NCBI RefSeq assembly: GCF_003595175.1
Contig: NZ_CP032419.1
Span: 3,410,001 to 3,474,000 of the forward strand
Direction: 5' to 3'
Origin: Pseudomonas cavernae
GTDB taxonomy: Bacteria > Pseudomonadota > Gammaproteobacteria > Pseudomonadales > Pseudomonadaceae
Length of the DNA stretch: 64,000 nt
Part shown: positions 26,268 through 34,970 of the stretch, piece after piece
Layout of the letters: every line of letters starts with the position of its first letter
Numbering within the stretch: the first letter of the stretch is position 1
Position numbers and translations under genes: made by a program
The notes under the pieces: generated by a model
Told to the model about the DNA's origin: nothing
The model's input: only the letters and a program-made list of their open reading frames with translations
Databases searched by the model: none

Positions 26268-27180
26268 AAAGATGACTCCCCAAGGCCAGCACCAGCAGCC
26301 ACAGCCACACACCGCGTTGCACCAGCGCCAGCGCCTGCTCGATATGCGCCGGGCCGGCCGGCTCGCCTTCGCCCAACACCGGCCGCGTGTGCAGTTCGCC
26401 GTGATAGATGGCTGGGCCGCCGAGGCTGACGCCCAAAGCGCCGGCGCCGGCAGCCATCACCGGCCCGGCGTTGGGGCTGTCCCACTGCGGCGCCTGAGTG
26501 CGCCAGCAACGCAGCGCCAGGCGCGTCTGGCCGAGCAGCGCATAGGTCAGCGCCACCAAGCGCGCCGGCAGGTAGTTGAGGCCGTCGTCGATGCGTGCGG
26601 CGGCCCAGCCAAAGCGCTCGAAACGGGCGTTGCGATAGCCCCACATGGCATCCAGGGTATTGCTCAGGCGATACAGCACGACGCCCGGCGCGCCGAGCAG
26701 GGCGAACCAGAACAGCGCGGCGAACACCGCGTCGCTGCCGTTCTCCAGCACCGACTCGGTGGTGGCGCGGGCGACGCCGACGTCGTCCAGTTCGCTGGTC
26801 TGCCGGCTGACCATCAAGCCGACCCGCTGACGGGCCAGGTCCAGATCACCGCCGCGCAGGGCCTGGGCCACCGGCAGCGCATGCTCGCCGAGGCTGCGCA
26901 GGCCGAGGGCGGCGTACAGCGCCAGCACCTCGACCAGCCAGCCGATCTGCGGCAAGCGGCTGAGCAGCCAGGCCAGCCCGGTCAGCGGCAGCACCGCCAG
27001 CAGCCAGGCCATCACCCCATGGCTGCGCCAGCCCATGGCACCCTCCTCGTAAGGACGATTCAGGCGCCGTTCCAGACCCTCGGCCAACCTGCCGAACGCC
27101 ACCAGCGGATGCCCGCGCTTGGGTTCGCCGCACAGGGCATCCAGCGCCACGCCGGCCAGGCCGAGCACAGCCACGCTCAT
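26260..27180 (-). CDS. cbiB: Adenosylcobinamide-phosphate synthase
   Basis: This membrane enzyme of 306 residues attaches aminopropanol phosphate to adenosylcobyric acid. Several hydrophobic spans are visible, and family motifs include [19 protein letters not shown] near residue 13, [19 protein letters not shown] near 131, and [19 protein letters not shown] near 191. It is called cobD in P. denitrificans. The ATG at 27180 overlaps the bluB stop (ATGA) and the stop overlaps cobD. The longer upstream open frame belongs to a shadow of bluB. Confidence 0.93.
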   Translation of the reverse strand: MSVAVLGLAGVALDALCGEPKRGHPLVAFGRLAEGLERRLNRPYEEGAMGWRSHGVMAWLLAVLPLTGLAWLLSRLPQIGWLVEVLALYAALGLRSLGEHALPVAQALRGGDLDLARQRVGLMVSRQTSELDDVGVARATTESVLENGSDAVFAALFWFALLGAPGVVLYRLSNTLDAMWGYRNARFERFGWAAARIDDGLNYLPARLVALTYALLGQTRLALRCWRTQAPQWDSPNAGPVMAAGAGALGVSLGGPAIYHGELHTRPVLGEGEPAGPAHIEQALALVQRGVWLWLLVLALGSHLYA

Positions 27181-27827
27181 GGCGTTTCTCCCCAACGATT
27201 CTCGAACAACAGCTCCTGCAGCGGCCGCGGTGTGGCCCAGCCCTGCTGCGCCAGCATCGGCTCGGCATAGAACTCCGTCACCGGTCCCAGGCACAGCACC
27301 GCCTGGGCCTTGGCGCTGGGCGGCAGGCCGAGCAGTTCGCCCAAAGCCTGTGGCTCGAACAGCGACACCCAGCCCAGCCCCAGGCCTTCGGCGCGCGCCG
27401 CCAGCCAGAGATTCTGGATGGCGCAGGCCAGCGAGGCCAGGTCCATCTCCGGCAGGGTGCGGCGGCCGAAGATGTGTCGCTCTCGGCCATCCATCAGCGC
27501 CACCACCAGCAACTCAGCGCAGTCGCGGATGCCCTCGACCTTGAGACGCATGAACTCGTCCGCACGCTGGTTCAGTGCCTCGGCGGTGCGCCGCCGCTCG
27601 GCTTCCACCAGGCCATGGATGGCCACGCGCAGCGCGGGCGCGGTGATGCGGATGAAGCGCCAGGGCTGCATCAAACCGACGCTCGGCGCCTGGTGTGCGG
27701 CTTCCAGCAGGCGGGCCAGCAGTTCCGGCGCCACAGTGCCGCCGCTGAAATGGCGCATATCGCGGCGTTCGGCGATGGCGCGGTAGACCGCCGCGCGCTC
27801 GGCCGGGCTGAAGGCCTGTGCGCTCAT
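27177..27827 (-). CDS. bluB: 5,6-dimethylbenzimidazole synthase
   Basis: BluB is a flavin-destroying enzyme of the nitroreductase superfamily that converts reduced FMN to 5,6-dimethylbenzimidazole under oxygen. The 216-residue length is typical. It shows [10 protein letters not shown] near residue 21, the [19 protein letters not shown] loop near 44, and [26 protein letters not shown] near 123 that covers the flavin site. Its presence shows that the organism can make the lower ligand of B12 itself. The gene overlaps both cobB and cbiB by 4 bp. Confidence 0.93.
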   Translation of the reverse strand: MSAQAFSPAERAAVYRAIAERRDMRHFSGGTVAPELLARLLEAAHQAPSVGLMQPWRFIRITAPALRVAIHGLVEAERRRTAEALNQRADEFMRLKVEGIRDCAELLVVALMDGRERHIFGRRTLPEMDLASLACAIQNLWLAARAEGLGLGWVSLFEPQALGELLGLPPSAKAQAVLCLGPVTEFYAEPMLAQQGWATPRPLQELLFENRWGETP

Positions 27828-29119
27828 GGGCGGAACAGCGCCGCGGCCGCCAGCGGATTGGATGGCAGGTAGAAGTGGATGTAGGACGCCGTCAGCCGCC
27901 CGAGGCGATAGACCGCCTCGGCGGTGCGCCGGTAGTTCGGGCACTCGCCGCGGGCGATGGGTTGCAGCCCGCAGTCCAGCGCCGAGTGGTGATAGGTGTG
28001 CCCGCGCAGCCGGCCCTCGGGGAACTCCACTTCCTGCAAGGCCAAGGCAGTCAGGCGCGGCTGCATGGTCGCCGCCCCCGGCAACAGGCCGAGCATGGCC
28101 CCGGACTGGCCGTCCCGGTCGGTCAGCGCCTCGAGCAGGTAGAGCATGCCGCCGCATTCGGCATGGATCGGCTTGCCGGCCGCCTGGTACGCCTGAATCG
28201 CCGCGCACATCGGCGTGTTGCCCGCCAGCTGCGCCAGGTGCAGTTCGGGATAGCCGCCGGGCAAGTAGAGGCTGTCCACTTCCGGCAACGCCTGGTCGCT
28301 GAGCGGCGAGAAGAACCGCAGCTCGGCGCCCAGCGCACGCAGCAGGTCGAGGTTGGCCTGGTAGACGAAGGCGAACGCCGCATCGCGCGCCACACCGATG
28401 CGCACCCCGGCCAGCAGCGGCTCCGGAGTTGCCGTCGCGGCTGCGGCGAACTCCACCGGCGCCGGCAGGCCGGCCTCGGCGCTGGCGGCCAGGGCATAGG
28501 CGGCGGCATCCAGGCGGGCGTCCAGATCGGCCAGTTCCTCGGCCTGCACCAGGCCCAGATGGCGGCTCGGCAGCTCGACGGCGGCGCTGCGCGGCAAGGC
28601 GCCATACCAGCGCAGGCGAGCCGGCAGGCAATCGCGGAGGATCTCGCCATGGCGCACGCTGCCGGTTTTGTTGGCCAGCACTCCGGCGAACGGCAGATCC
28701 TGCTGGTAGCTGGCCAGGCCGTGGGCCATGGCGCCGAAGGTCTGGGCCATGCCCGAGCCGTCGATCACCGCCAGCACCGGCACGCCGAAACGCCGCGCCA
28801 GGTCGGCGGCCGACGGCGAGCCGTCGAACAGGCCCATCACCCCCTCGATGAGAATCAGGTCGGCCGCGCCCGCCGCCTCCCAGAGCAGGCGCCGGCTCTC
28901 GTCCGCGCCGACCATCCACAGGTCGAGCTGATACACCGGCTGGCCGCTGGCGCGGGCGAGGATCATCGGGTCGAGGAAGTCCGGGCCGCACTTGAACACC
29001 CGCACCCGTCGCCCTTGGCGCGCATGCAGACGGGCCAGGGCGGCGGTGACGGTGGTCTTGCCCTGGCCGGAGGCCGGCGCGGCGATCAGCAGCGCGGGGC
29101 AGCTGCGCGGAGCACTCAT
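27824..29119 (-). CDS. cobB: Cobyrinate a,c-diamide synthase
   Basis: CobB amidates the a and c side chains of (hydrogeno)byrinate with glutamine and ATP. The 431-residue protein has an N-terminal P-loop domain (APASGQGKTTVTAAL, about 14-28) and FKCGPDFLDP near 43. The C-terminal glutaminase domain has YLPGGYPELH near 289 and the catalytic Cys in HAECGGMLYLLEAL near 326. It is cbiA in the Salmonella naming and is unrelated to the sirtuin gene at 34971, which is also often called cobB. It starts the coupled bluB-cbiB-cobD-cobQ run. Confidence 0.95.
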   Translation of the reverse strand: MSAPRSCPALLIAAPASGQGKTTVTAALARLHARQGRRVRVFKCGPDFLDPMILARASGQPVYQLDLWMVGADESRRLLWEAAGAADLILIEGVMGLFDGSPSAADLARRFGVPVLAVIDGSGMAQTFGAMAHGLASYQQDLPFAGVLANKTGSVRHGEILRDCLPARLRWYGALPRSAAVELPSRHLGLVQAEELADLDARLDAAAYALAASAEAGLPAPVEFAAAATATPEPLLAGVRIGVARDAAFAFVYQANLDLLRALGAELRFFSPLSDQALPEVDSLYLPGGYPELHLAQLAGNTPMCAAIQAYQAAGKPIHAECGGMLYLLEALTDRDGQSGAMLGLLPGAATMQPRLTALALQEVEFPEGRLRGHTYHHSALDCGLQPIARGECPNYRRTAEAVYRLGRLTASYIHFYLPSNPLAAAALFRP

Positions 29120-29146
29120 CGCCGCAGTTCCTGTCGAACGCGCCTC

Positions 29147-29217
29147 TGTAGGAGCGAATTGATTCGCGACCGGGCTAGCTCGAACGGGCCTGTTATCGCG
29201 AATAAATTCGCTCCTAC
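29147..29217. repeat. Family E palindromic repeat in the cob operon
   Basis: TGTAGGAGCGAATTGATTCGCG faces CGCGAATAAATTCGCTCCTA across about 27 bp. It fills the gap between cobO and cobB. Confidence 0.8.
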
Positions 29218-29252
29218 ATTAATAGGCATAGCGTTGCCGATACGAAGGAAGC

Positions 29253-29864
29253 TCAAAACTCGATCCCCTTCTGCGCCTTCACTCCGGCCTTGAACGCATG
29301 CTTGACCAGCGTCATCTCGGTGACGGTATCCGCCGCCTCGAGCATGCCCGGCAAGGCGCCGCGGCCGGTGACCACCACGTGCTGCAGCGGCGGCCGCGCC
29401 TCGATATCGGCGAGCACTTCGTCGAGCTCCAAGTAGCCGTATTTCAGGGCGATGTTCAGCTCGTCGAGCACCACCAGGCCGATGTCGTCGTCATTGAGCA
29501 ACTGCCGAGCCACCGCCCAGGCCTCGCGCGCCTTGGCGATGTCGCGCTGACGATCCTGGGTCTCCCAGGTGAAGCCTTCGCCCATCACGTGGTAGCTGAC
29601 CTCATCCGGGAAGCGCCGGAAGAACGCCTCCTCGCCGGTGCTCGCCGCGCCCTTGATGAACTGCACCACGCCGACCTTGAGGCCGTGGCCCAAGGCCCGA
29701 GCGACCATGCCGAAGGCCGAACTGCTCTTGCCCTTGCCGTTGCCGCTGTGCACCAGCAGCAGGCCGTATTCGTCCTGGGCCTGGGCGATCTTGTCGTCGA
29801 TCAGCGCCTTCTTGCGCTGCATGCGCGCCTGGTGGCGGGCGTCGCGCTGCGGGGATTCGCTCAT
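29253..29864 (-). CDS. cobO: Cob(I)yrinic acid a,c-diamide adenosyltransferase
   Basis: CobO (BtuR/CobA family) adds the upper adenosyl ligand from ATP to the reduced corrinoid. The 203-residue protein has the P-loop VHSGNGKGKSSSAFG near residue 38, FIKGAASTGEE near 68, and LVVLDELNIALKYGYL near 128. The C-terminal GIEF ending is usual for this family. Its ATG overlaps the stop of the upstream membrane-protein gene (ATGA at 29861-29864). The longer open frame upstream is a shadow of that gene. Confidence 0.95.
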   Translation of the reverse strand: MSESPQRDARHQARMQRKKALIDDKIAQAQDEYGLLLVHSGNGKGKSSSAFGMVARALGHGLKVGVVQFIKGAASTGEEAFFRRFPDEVSYHVMGEGFTWETQDRQRDIAKAREAWAVARQLLNDDDIGLVVLDELNIALKYGYLELDEVLADIEARPPLQHVVVTGRGALPGMLEAADTVTEMTLVKHAFKAGVKAQKGIEF

Positions 29865-30430
29865 GGTTTGGCCTCGACTCGTTGCTGCTGGAAGAAGGCA
29901 CGCGCGCCGATATACAACGCCGTCGCCACGCCGACATAGAGCGCCAGGTTGGCGAGGAAGCGTGGGTAGTACCAGCCGATGCGCGGCAGGAAGGCGGCCA
30001 GGGTCGGCTCCGGATAACGCCCGGAGAGGAAGTAGAAGCCGCCGCTGGACAGCAGATGGCAGACCAAGGCGCTGACCAGCACGGTCAACGCCAGCACGGC
30101 CAGGCTGCGCAGTTCGTCGCGGTGCCAGCCGGCGTACAGGCGGCCGCCGCCCCACAGCGCGGCGTAGGCCGGCACGAGAATCCAATAGGCCGGCGAGGTG
30201 CACCAGTCGTCCACCGTGCCCAGCGCCACCATGCTGAAATCCAGCGCCGTGGCTTCGAGAAACAGCGCCGGGAACACCCAGCGCGGCTTGAGCAGCACGC
30301 CGGCGAGGAAGAACACCGCCCAGGACGCACTGGGCAGGTTGACCGTGGCGAAGTGCTGGCCGCGGGTCACGGCCAGCAGCAGCGCCAGGACGAGGCCGAT
30401 CGCCAGTTGGCTGCGAGGTGATAAGTGCAT
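29861..30430 (-). CDS. Integral membrane protein of unknown function in the B12 locus
   Basis: This 189-residue protein has about five or six predicted membrane spans (for example LAIGLVLALLLAVTRG near residue 8, ASWAVFFLAGVLL near 33, and LAVLALTVLVSALVCHLL near 105). The start at 30430 is chosen because GGAAAACGGAAG lies just upstream; an earlier ATG at 30457 would add nine residues. It sits between btuB and cobO, overlaps cobO by 4 bp, and would be under the cobalamin riboswitch if co-transcribed. A role in moving cobalt or a corrinoid precursor is plausible from context, but no family signature was recognised. Confidence 0.75.
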   Translation of the reverse strand: MHLSPRSQLAIGLVLALLLAVTRGQHFATVNLPSASWAVFFLAGVLLKPRWVFPALFLEATALDFSMVALGTVDDWCTSPAYWILVPAYAALWGGGRLYAGWHRDELRSLAVLALTVLVSALVCHLLSSGGFYFLSGRYPEPTLAAFLPRIGWYYPRFLANLALYVGVATALYIGARAFFQQQRVEAKP

Positions 30431-30511
30431 TCTTCCGTTTTCCTTGTTGAAATCCATTTGCAGGCGACAGGCCGTTTAAAAAGGCGATGGGCCTGTTAAG
30501 GGTTGAACAAC

Positions 30512-30547
30512 GTAGGGTGGGTTAGCCGCGTAGCGGCGTAACCCACC
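30512..30547. repeat. Family B hairpin between btuB and the membrane-protein gene
   Basis: GTAGGGTGGGTTAGCCGCG-TA-GCGGCGTAACCCACC forms a strong hairpin just after the btuB stop. It matches the left half of the pair at 12852. Confidence 0.8.
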
Positions 30548-30564
30548 GCTTTTTCAACGACCGG

Positions 30565-32442
30565 TCACAGCGCCTGGTAACGCACGGTGAAATACACCGC
30601 CTGGCCCGGCTGGTTGAAACCGTCCGCGGTTTCATAGTCCGCATCCAGCAGGTTGGCGACGCGGGTCTGCAGACGCCATTGCGGGTTGATGCGATATTCG
30701 CCGCGCAGGTCGAGGGTGGCGAATCCGGCCAGTTCGTTCTGGTTTTCCAGATCGTCGAAAGTGGAGTTCTGCGCGCTCAGGCTGGCGCCGACGCTGAGGG
30801 CGCCGAAGGCGCGATCGACATCGAGGTTGAAGGTCTGGCCCGGACGCCGGTTGAGGTCCTTGCCGTAGAAGGCGATGCCGGTACGGCTGGAGCGCTTGGA
30901 GCGGTTTTCCGCGTCCATCAGGCTATAGTTGGCATTCCACGCCCAGCCGAGCAGCTCGCTGCCGAGCACCAATTCGATACCGCGAATCCGCGCCTCGTCC
31001 ACGCCCTCGGCCTGGCTCCTGCCGTTGACCGTGATGGTGGCGATCAGGTTGTCGATCTTGGTCCGGTAAGCGTTCGCCGCCCAATGGCCCCAGGCGTGCT
31101 TGCCGGCCAGGCCGACTTCAACGCTGTGGGACTTCTCGGCGTCCAGATCGGGGTTGCCGAAACCCGGGTAGTACAGCTGGTTGAAGCTCGGTGCCTTGAA
31201 CGCGGTGCCGTAGCTGGAGGTGAAGCGCAGCTCGTCGCTCAGCGCATAGCCCCAGCCGATATTGCCGGTGTCGTGCTCGCCGAACTGCTCATCGTCGTCG
31301 TGGCGCAGACTCAGCTGCCAGTCCTGGCGGCCGACCTGGCCGAGATACTGGACGAAGGCGCCCTTGTCGTCGCGCGAATCGACTGCATAGGCGGTGCTGC
31401 CGTTGACCTCGTCGCGCTGGTAGTCGGCGCCGAGGGTCAAGGTGTGGCCGGCGGCGAGGCTCAGGTCGTTCTGCCAGGACAGCGAGTCGCGGCGGCTGTC
31501 GAAGCGCGAGTAGAAGGCGCCGTCCTGGAAGGCGTCGGACTTGTCTTCGCTGCGCCCGGCTTGCAGGGTCACCCGCCAGGGCTCCAGCGCAGCGAAGCGC
31601 GCGCGGCCGCCGACCACCTTGGTCACGCCGTCGGCATTGGCGCCGAAGCCGGCTCTGCGCCTGCTGTTCACTGAGTCGTAATCGTTGTGCGACTTGGCCT
31701 GCAGGACGTTGCCATCCAGTTCCAGGCCGTTGGCGAAGCGGTAACCGGCATTCGCCGAGCCGGACAGGTTGCGGTAGCCGTCGCTGTCGTCCTCATAGCC
31801 GCTGACGCCGGCCGGTTTGACGTTGATGCCGTCGGTATCCAGGCCGCTGACACCGAGGCTGTACCAGCCCTGGCCATGGCCGCCGCTGACCCCGGCGCTG
31901 CCTTGATAGCTGTCGTGGGTGCCGTAACCGGCGGAGAAGAACGGCTTGGCGCCCTCGCCGCCACCCTTGCGGGTGAAGATCTGAATCACCCCGCCGATGG
32001 CCTCCGAGCCGTACAGGCTGGAGCGCGGGCCGCGCACCACCTCGATACGCTCGATCAGCTCCACCGGCAGATCCTGCAGAGCGGTGCCGCCGCTGGTCAC
32101 CGAACCGGCCTTGATCCCGTCGATCAGTACCAGCACGTGGTTGGAGTTGGTGCCGCGCATGAACAGCGAGGTGGACTTGCCCGGGCCGCCGTTGTTGGCC
32201 AGCGACACGCCCGGCACCTTGCGCAGCAACTCCGGCACCGACTGCGCCTGGCTGCGCTCGATCTGCTCGCGATCGATCACCGTGACGGCGGCGAGGCTGT
32301 GTTGCTCAGCTTGCTCGGTGCGGGTGGCGGTCACCACCTGCTGGTCGAGTTCGAGGGTTTGCTCGGCCGCCAGGGCCGACAGGGAAAGGGAGGAAACCCC
32401 GCACAACAGCAGCGCTGTCGGCATCAGGGTGGACTTGCTCAT
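30565..32442 (-). CDS. btuB: TonB-dependent vitamin B12 receptor
   Basis: BtuB is the outer-membrane receptor that imports cobalamin and other corrinoids with energy from TonB. The 625-residue protein has a signal peptide (residues 1-26, ending SALAA), a TonB box within LDQQVVTATR near residue 33, and a plug domain (about 45-155) with VPELLRKVPGVSLANNGG and IEVVRGPRSSLYGSEAIGGVI. It continues as a 22-strand type barrel and ends in FTVRYQAL. The start at 32442 gives MSKSTLMPTALLL; the Met six codons later is an alternative. A cobalamin riboswitch lies upstream. Confidence 0.95.
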   Translation of the reverse strand: MSKSTLMPTALLLCGVSSLSLSALAAEQTLELDQQVVTATRTEQAEQHSLAAVTVIDREQIERSQAQSVPELLRKVPGVSLANNGGPGKSTSLFMRGTNSNHVLVLIDGIKAGSVTSGGTALQDLPVELIERIEVVRGPRSSLYGSEAIGGVIQIFTRKGGGEGAKPFFSAGYGTHDSYQGSAGVSGGHGQGWYSLGVSGLDTDGINVKPAGVSGYEDDSDGYRNLSGSANAGYRFANGLELDGNVLQAKSHNDYDSVNSRRRAGFGANADGVTKVVGGRARFAALEPWRVTLQAGRSEDKSDAFQDGAFYSRFDSRRDSLSWQNDLSLAAGHTLTLGADYQRDEVNGSTAYAVDSRDDKGAFVQYLGQVGRQDWQLSLRHDDDEQFGEHDTGNIGWGYALSDELRFTSSYGTAFKAPSFNQLYYPGFGNPDLDAEKSHSVEVGLAGKHAWGHWAANAYRTKIDNLIATITVNGRSQAEGVDEARIRGIELVLGSELLGWAWNANYSLMDAENRSKRSSRTGIAFYGKDLNRRPGQTFNLDVDRAFGALSVGASLSAQNSTFDDLENQNELAGFATLDLRGEYRINPQWRLQTRVANLLDADYETADGFNQPGQAVYFTVRYQAL

Positions 32443-32567
32443 TCTGGTTGTGTGCTCCGTCGCGCTCACCCGCGCGACTCAGGCCGGGAAAGGCATACGG
32501 AGAACACAGACGCACGGACGCGCAACGGCAGCCCACACGCCAGACAGCGCCCTCCGCGATGCCGTGG

Positions 32568-32770
32568 ACTGCGACAGGCCGGTCTCCGGGCTCACGAGCG
32601 AATCCAGTCGGACTCCCAACCGCGCCTTCCCATGCCTGCGCACAGTGGCCTGATTGCGGTTGTTGACTCGTCTACCGTTGCGGGGGCAGCGCCGGAATTG
32701 TGCCGCGATCATCGCGAAACGCACCGGCTTCCCTGTTTCACCCTCTGGCCGATGGCCGGGGTACCTGAAG
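32568..32770 (-). promoter_or_regulatory. Cobalamin riboswitch
   Basis: Read on the minus strand, the leader contains GGTGAAACAGGGAAGCCGGTG, then the B12 box GCTGCCCCCGCAACGG (32675-32690), then GGCCACTG, GGGAAGGCG and GAGCCCGGAGACCGGCCTGTC. These are the ordered conserved blocks of the AdoCbl riboswitch. It lies about 125 bp upstream of the btuB ATG. It should repress btuB, and possibly the downstream cob genes, when B12 is plentiful. Confidence 0.95.
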
Positions 32771-32889
32771 CAAGGCGCGCAGGGTAGTGGCAGGCGGCGC
32801 GGGCGTCAACGCGCGGCGTGGGGCTGGATGAGGGAAATTCATGACGCCGTGACGAAAAAGGCCAGCACCGGGTGGCGCTGGCCTTGGAT

Positions 32890-32965
<76 letters not shown>

Positions 32966-33013
32966 GAGGCAAGGCAAAAATTAGCGCGTCTTTTAGGGCT
33001 TAGGCAAGCCCGG

Positions 33014-33676
33014 TCAGCGCTTGCGGCAGAGGGTCAGGCCGTCGCCGAGCGGCAACAAGGACAGGTCGACCCGCTGATCCTGCTTGAGCCACCGATTCAG
33101 TGCCTGGATCGCCCGGGTGTCGGCGCTGTCGGGGCTGGTTTCCAGTACCCGTCCGCTCCACAGGGTGTTGTCGAACAGGATCAGGCCGCCACGCCGGGCC
33201 AGCACCAGGGAGTGCTCCAGGTACGCCGGGTAGTTGGCCTTGTCGGCGTCGATGAAGATCAGGTCGAAGCTCTCGCTCTGCCCGCCCCGCTCCAGCGCGC
33301 CGAGGGTTTCCAGGGCCGGCGCCAGGCGTAGGTCGATGCGTGTGCTGACCCCGGCCTCCTGCCAATAGCGCTGGGCGATGGCGTTGTAGTCGCCGGGCAG
33401 GTCGCAGCAGATCAGCCGGCCATCCGCGCCCATGGCCTCGGCCATGCACAGCGCGCTGTAACCGGTGAAGGTGCCGACTTCCAGCAACTTACGGGCGCCG
33501 GTCAGCTTGACCAGCAAGGCCATGAACTGCCCCTGCTCCGGGGCGATCTGCCAGCGCGCCATGGGCATCGCCTGGGTTTCTTCGCGCAGGCGAGCCAATA
33601 GCGGGGTTTCGCGCAGGGAGACATCGAGCAGGTAGCGGTAGAGCGCATCGTCGAGGCTCAGGGTCCGGGCGGTCAT
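33014..33676 (-). CDS. SAM-dependent O-methyltransferase (caffeoyl-CoA OMT-like)
   Basis: This 220-residue class I methyltransferase belongs to the catechol/caffeoyl-CoA O-methyltransferase family. The SAM-binding segment LLEVGTFTGYSALCMAEAM lies near residue 65, and FDLIFIDADKANYPAYLEH near 137 and LFDNTLWSGRV near 166 hold the metal-binding acidic residues. The substrate is unknown; bacterial members methylate small phenolics or are uncharacterised. It lies 15 bp downstream of the first NlpC/P60 gene on the same strand. Confidence 0.92.
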   Translation of the reverse strand: MTARTLSLDDALYRYLLDVSLRETPLLARLREETQAMPMARWQIAPEQGQFMALLVKLTGARKLLEVGTFTGYSALCMAEAMGADGRLICCDLPGDYNAIAQRYWQEAGVSTRIDLRLAPALETLGALERGGQSESFDLIFIDADKANYPAYLEHSLVLARRGGLILFDNTLWSGRVLETSPDSADTRAIQALNRWLKQDQRVDLSLLPLGDGLTLCRKR

Positions 33677-33691
33677 ACGCGCACCTCGCGA

Positions 33692-34207
33692 TCAGGGATG
33701 ACGGGCCAGGCTGGGCGGCGCCAGCACGCGCTTGGCATCCACATAGCTGTTCTGCCAGTAAGCGCTGGCCAGGCTGTCCAGGCGCACCGTGCCACCACTC
33801 GAGGGTGCATGGACGAAGCGCCCCTCGCCGACATAGATGCCGGCATGGCTGACCTGGCCACCGCCATTGGTGGCGAAGAACAGCAGGTCGCCGCTCTGCA
33901 GCGCGTCGCGGCGTACGCTTGGGGCCCGCATGGCGATCAGCTCGCGGGTCGAACGCGGTAGCAGGATGCCGGCCGCATCGCGGTAGACATAACCGATCAG
34001 GCCGCTGCAGTCGAAACCGCCGTCCGGGGTATTGCCGCCATAGCGGTACGGCGTGCCGACCAGGCCGAGGGCGCGAAACAGCACATCGTCGGCGCTGGCA
34101 TTGCTGGCTGGAGGGGTAAAAATCGGTGATTTTGACGGCGGGCTGCTGGCACAGGCGCTCAGCAGCGCAAAGAGGACAAGCAGGATGAGGCGGGCCTTGG
34201 CGGTCAT
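33692..34207 (-). CDS. NlpC/P60-family lipoprotein (first of a tandem pair)
   Basis: This 171-residue predicted lipoprotein has a lipobox LLSAC at residues 15-19. A C40 peptidase domain (about 40-165) carries the catalytic Cys in GGFDCSGLIGYVY, the His in VSHAGIYVG and a further polar residue in VHAPSSG. Such proteins cut cell-wall peptides, as in the MepS/Spr group. The start at 34207 is the Met that precedes a clear lipoprotein signal. It lies 84 bp after a paralogue of the same design, which suggests a local duplication. Confidence 0.9.
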   Translation of the reverse strand: MTAKARLILLVLFALLSACASSPPSKSPIFTPPASNASADDVLFRALGLVGTPYRYGGNTPDGGFDCSGLIGYVYRDAAGILLPRSTRELIAMRAPSVRRDALQSGDLLFFATNGGGQVSHAGIYVGEGRFVHAPSSGGTVRLDSLASAYWQNSYVDAKRVLAPPSLARHP

Positions 34208-34291
34208 GAGCGGGCGGTCCTGAGCCTGGATGCGCCCTACTCTGCCGGGAGGAATGCACGCACGCAAGCCTGGGGCTTGCATGCGCTGGAT

Positions 34292-34894
34292 TTAACGATG
34301 ATTGCCCGTGTGGCCGTTGGAGGCCAGGGCCAGCGCGCGCTTGGCTTCGATGAAGGTGCGGCTCCAGTACTTGTCGTCCAGGCTGTCGATCCGTACCCCG
34401 CCGCTGCGGCTGCTGGAGGAGTGGATGAACTGGTCATCGCCGAGGTAGATGCCGGCATGGCTGACACGCCCGCGGCCGCGGGTGCTGAAAAACAGCAGGT
34501 CGCCCGGCTTCAGCTCGGAGCGCGCCACCAGCGGCGCATCGAGGTCGATCATTTCCCGGGTCGAGCGCGGCAGTTGCAGGCCGGCCTCTTTCTTGAACAG
34601 GTAGCCGATGAAGCCGCTGCAATCGAAGCCGGAAGCCACCGAGGTGCCGCCATAGCGGTAGCGGGTACCGATCAGCGACAAGCCATGGGCCAGGATGCTG
34701 TCGGCGAAGGTCGGCAATTCGTAGGGTTTGGCCTGGCTGAAGTCCGGCAGCGGCTCGAGCGCCGGCTCTTGCTCGAGGGCAACCTGCGCGGCGAAGGGAG
34801 AATCGGATTCTTGTGTGGTTGGCGAGTGACCGGCACAAGCCCCCAGAAACAATGCAAGTGCAAAAGGCACGAGGGGTGCGAAGCGCTTTAGCAT
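34292..34894 (-). CDS. NlpC/P60-family lipoprotein (second of a tandem pair)
   Basis: This 200-residue predicted lipoprotein has a lipobox LGAC near residue 18 and a longer linker (about 20-60) before the C40 domain. Catalytic Cys is in SGFDCSGFIGYLF, and the His in VSHAGIYLG, followed by IHSSSSRSGG. The domain shares the PRSTREMI and PGDLLFF blocks with the neighbour at 33692. It is likely a murein endopeptidase tethered to the outer membrane. The start at 34894 precedes a clear signal; the upstream frame looks non-coding. Confidence 0.9.
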   Translation of the reverse strand: MLKRFAPLVPFALALFLGACAGHSPTTQESDSPFAAQVALEQEPALEPLPDFSQAKPYELPTFADSILAHGLSLIGTRYRYGGTSVASGFDCSGFIGYLFKKEAGLQLPRSTREMIDLDAPLVARSELKPGDLLFFSTRGRGRVSHAGIYLGDDQFIHSSSSRSGGVRIDSLDDKYWSRTFIEAKRALALASNGHTGNHR

Positions 34895-34970
34895 GGGCAC
34901 GACCGTGTCGAGAATTCTTATGAAGGCGCGAATATGCCTTCTGGGAATTTCATTTGCAAATTTTATCGCC

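Noticed and set aside
27818..29293. 491-residue plus-strand open frame
   Set aside because: It lies antisense to cobB; the Arg- and Gly-rich product is a GC shadow.
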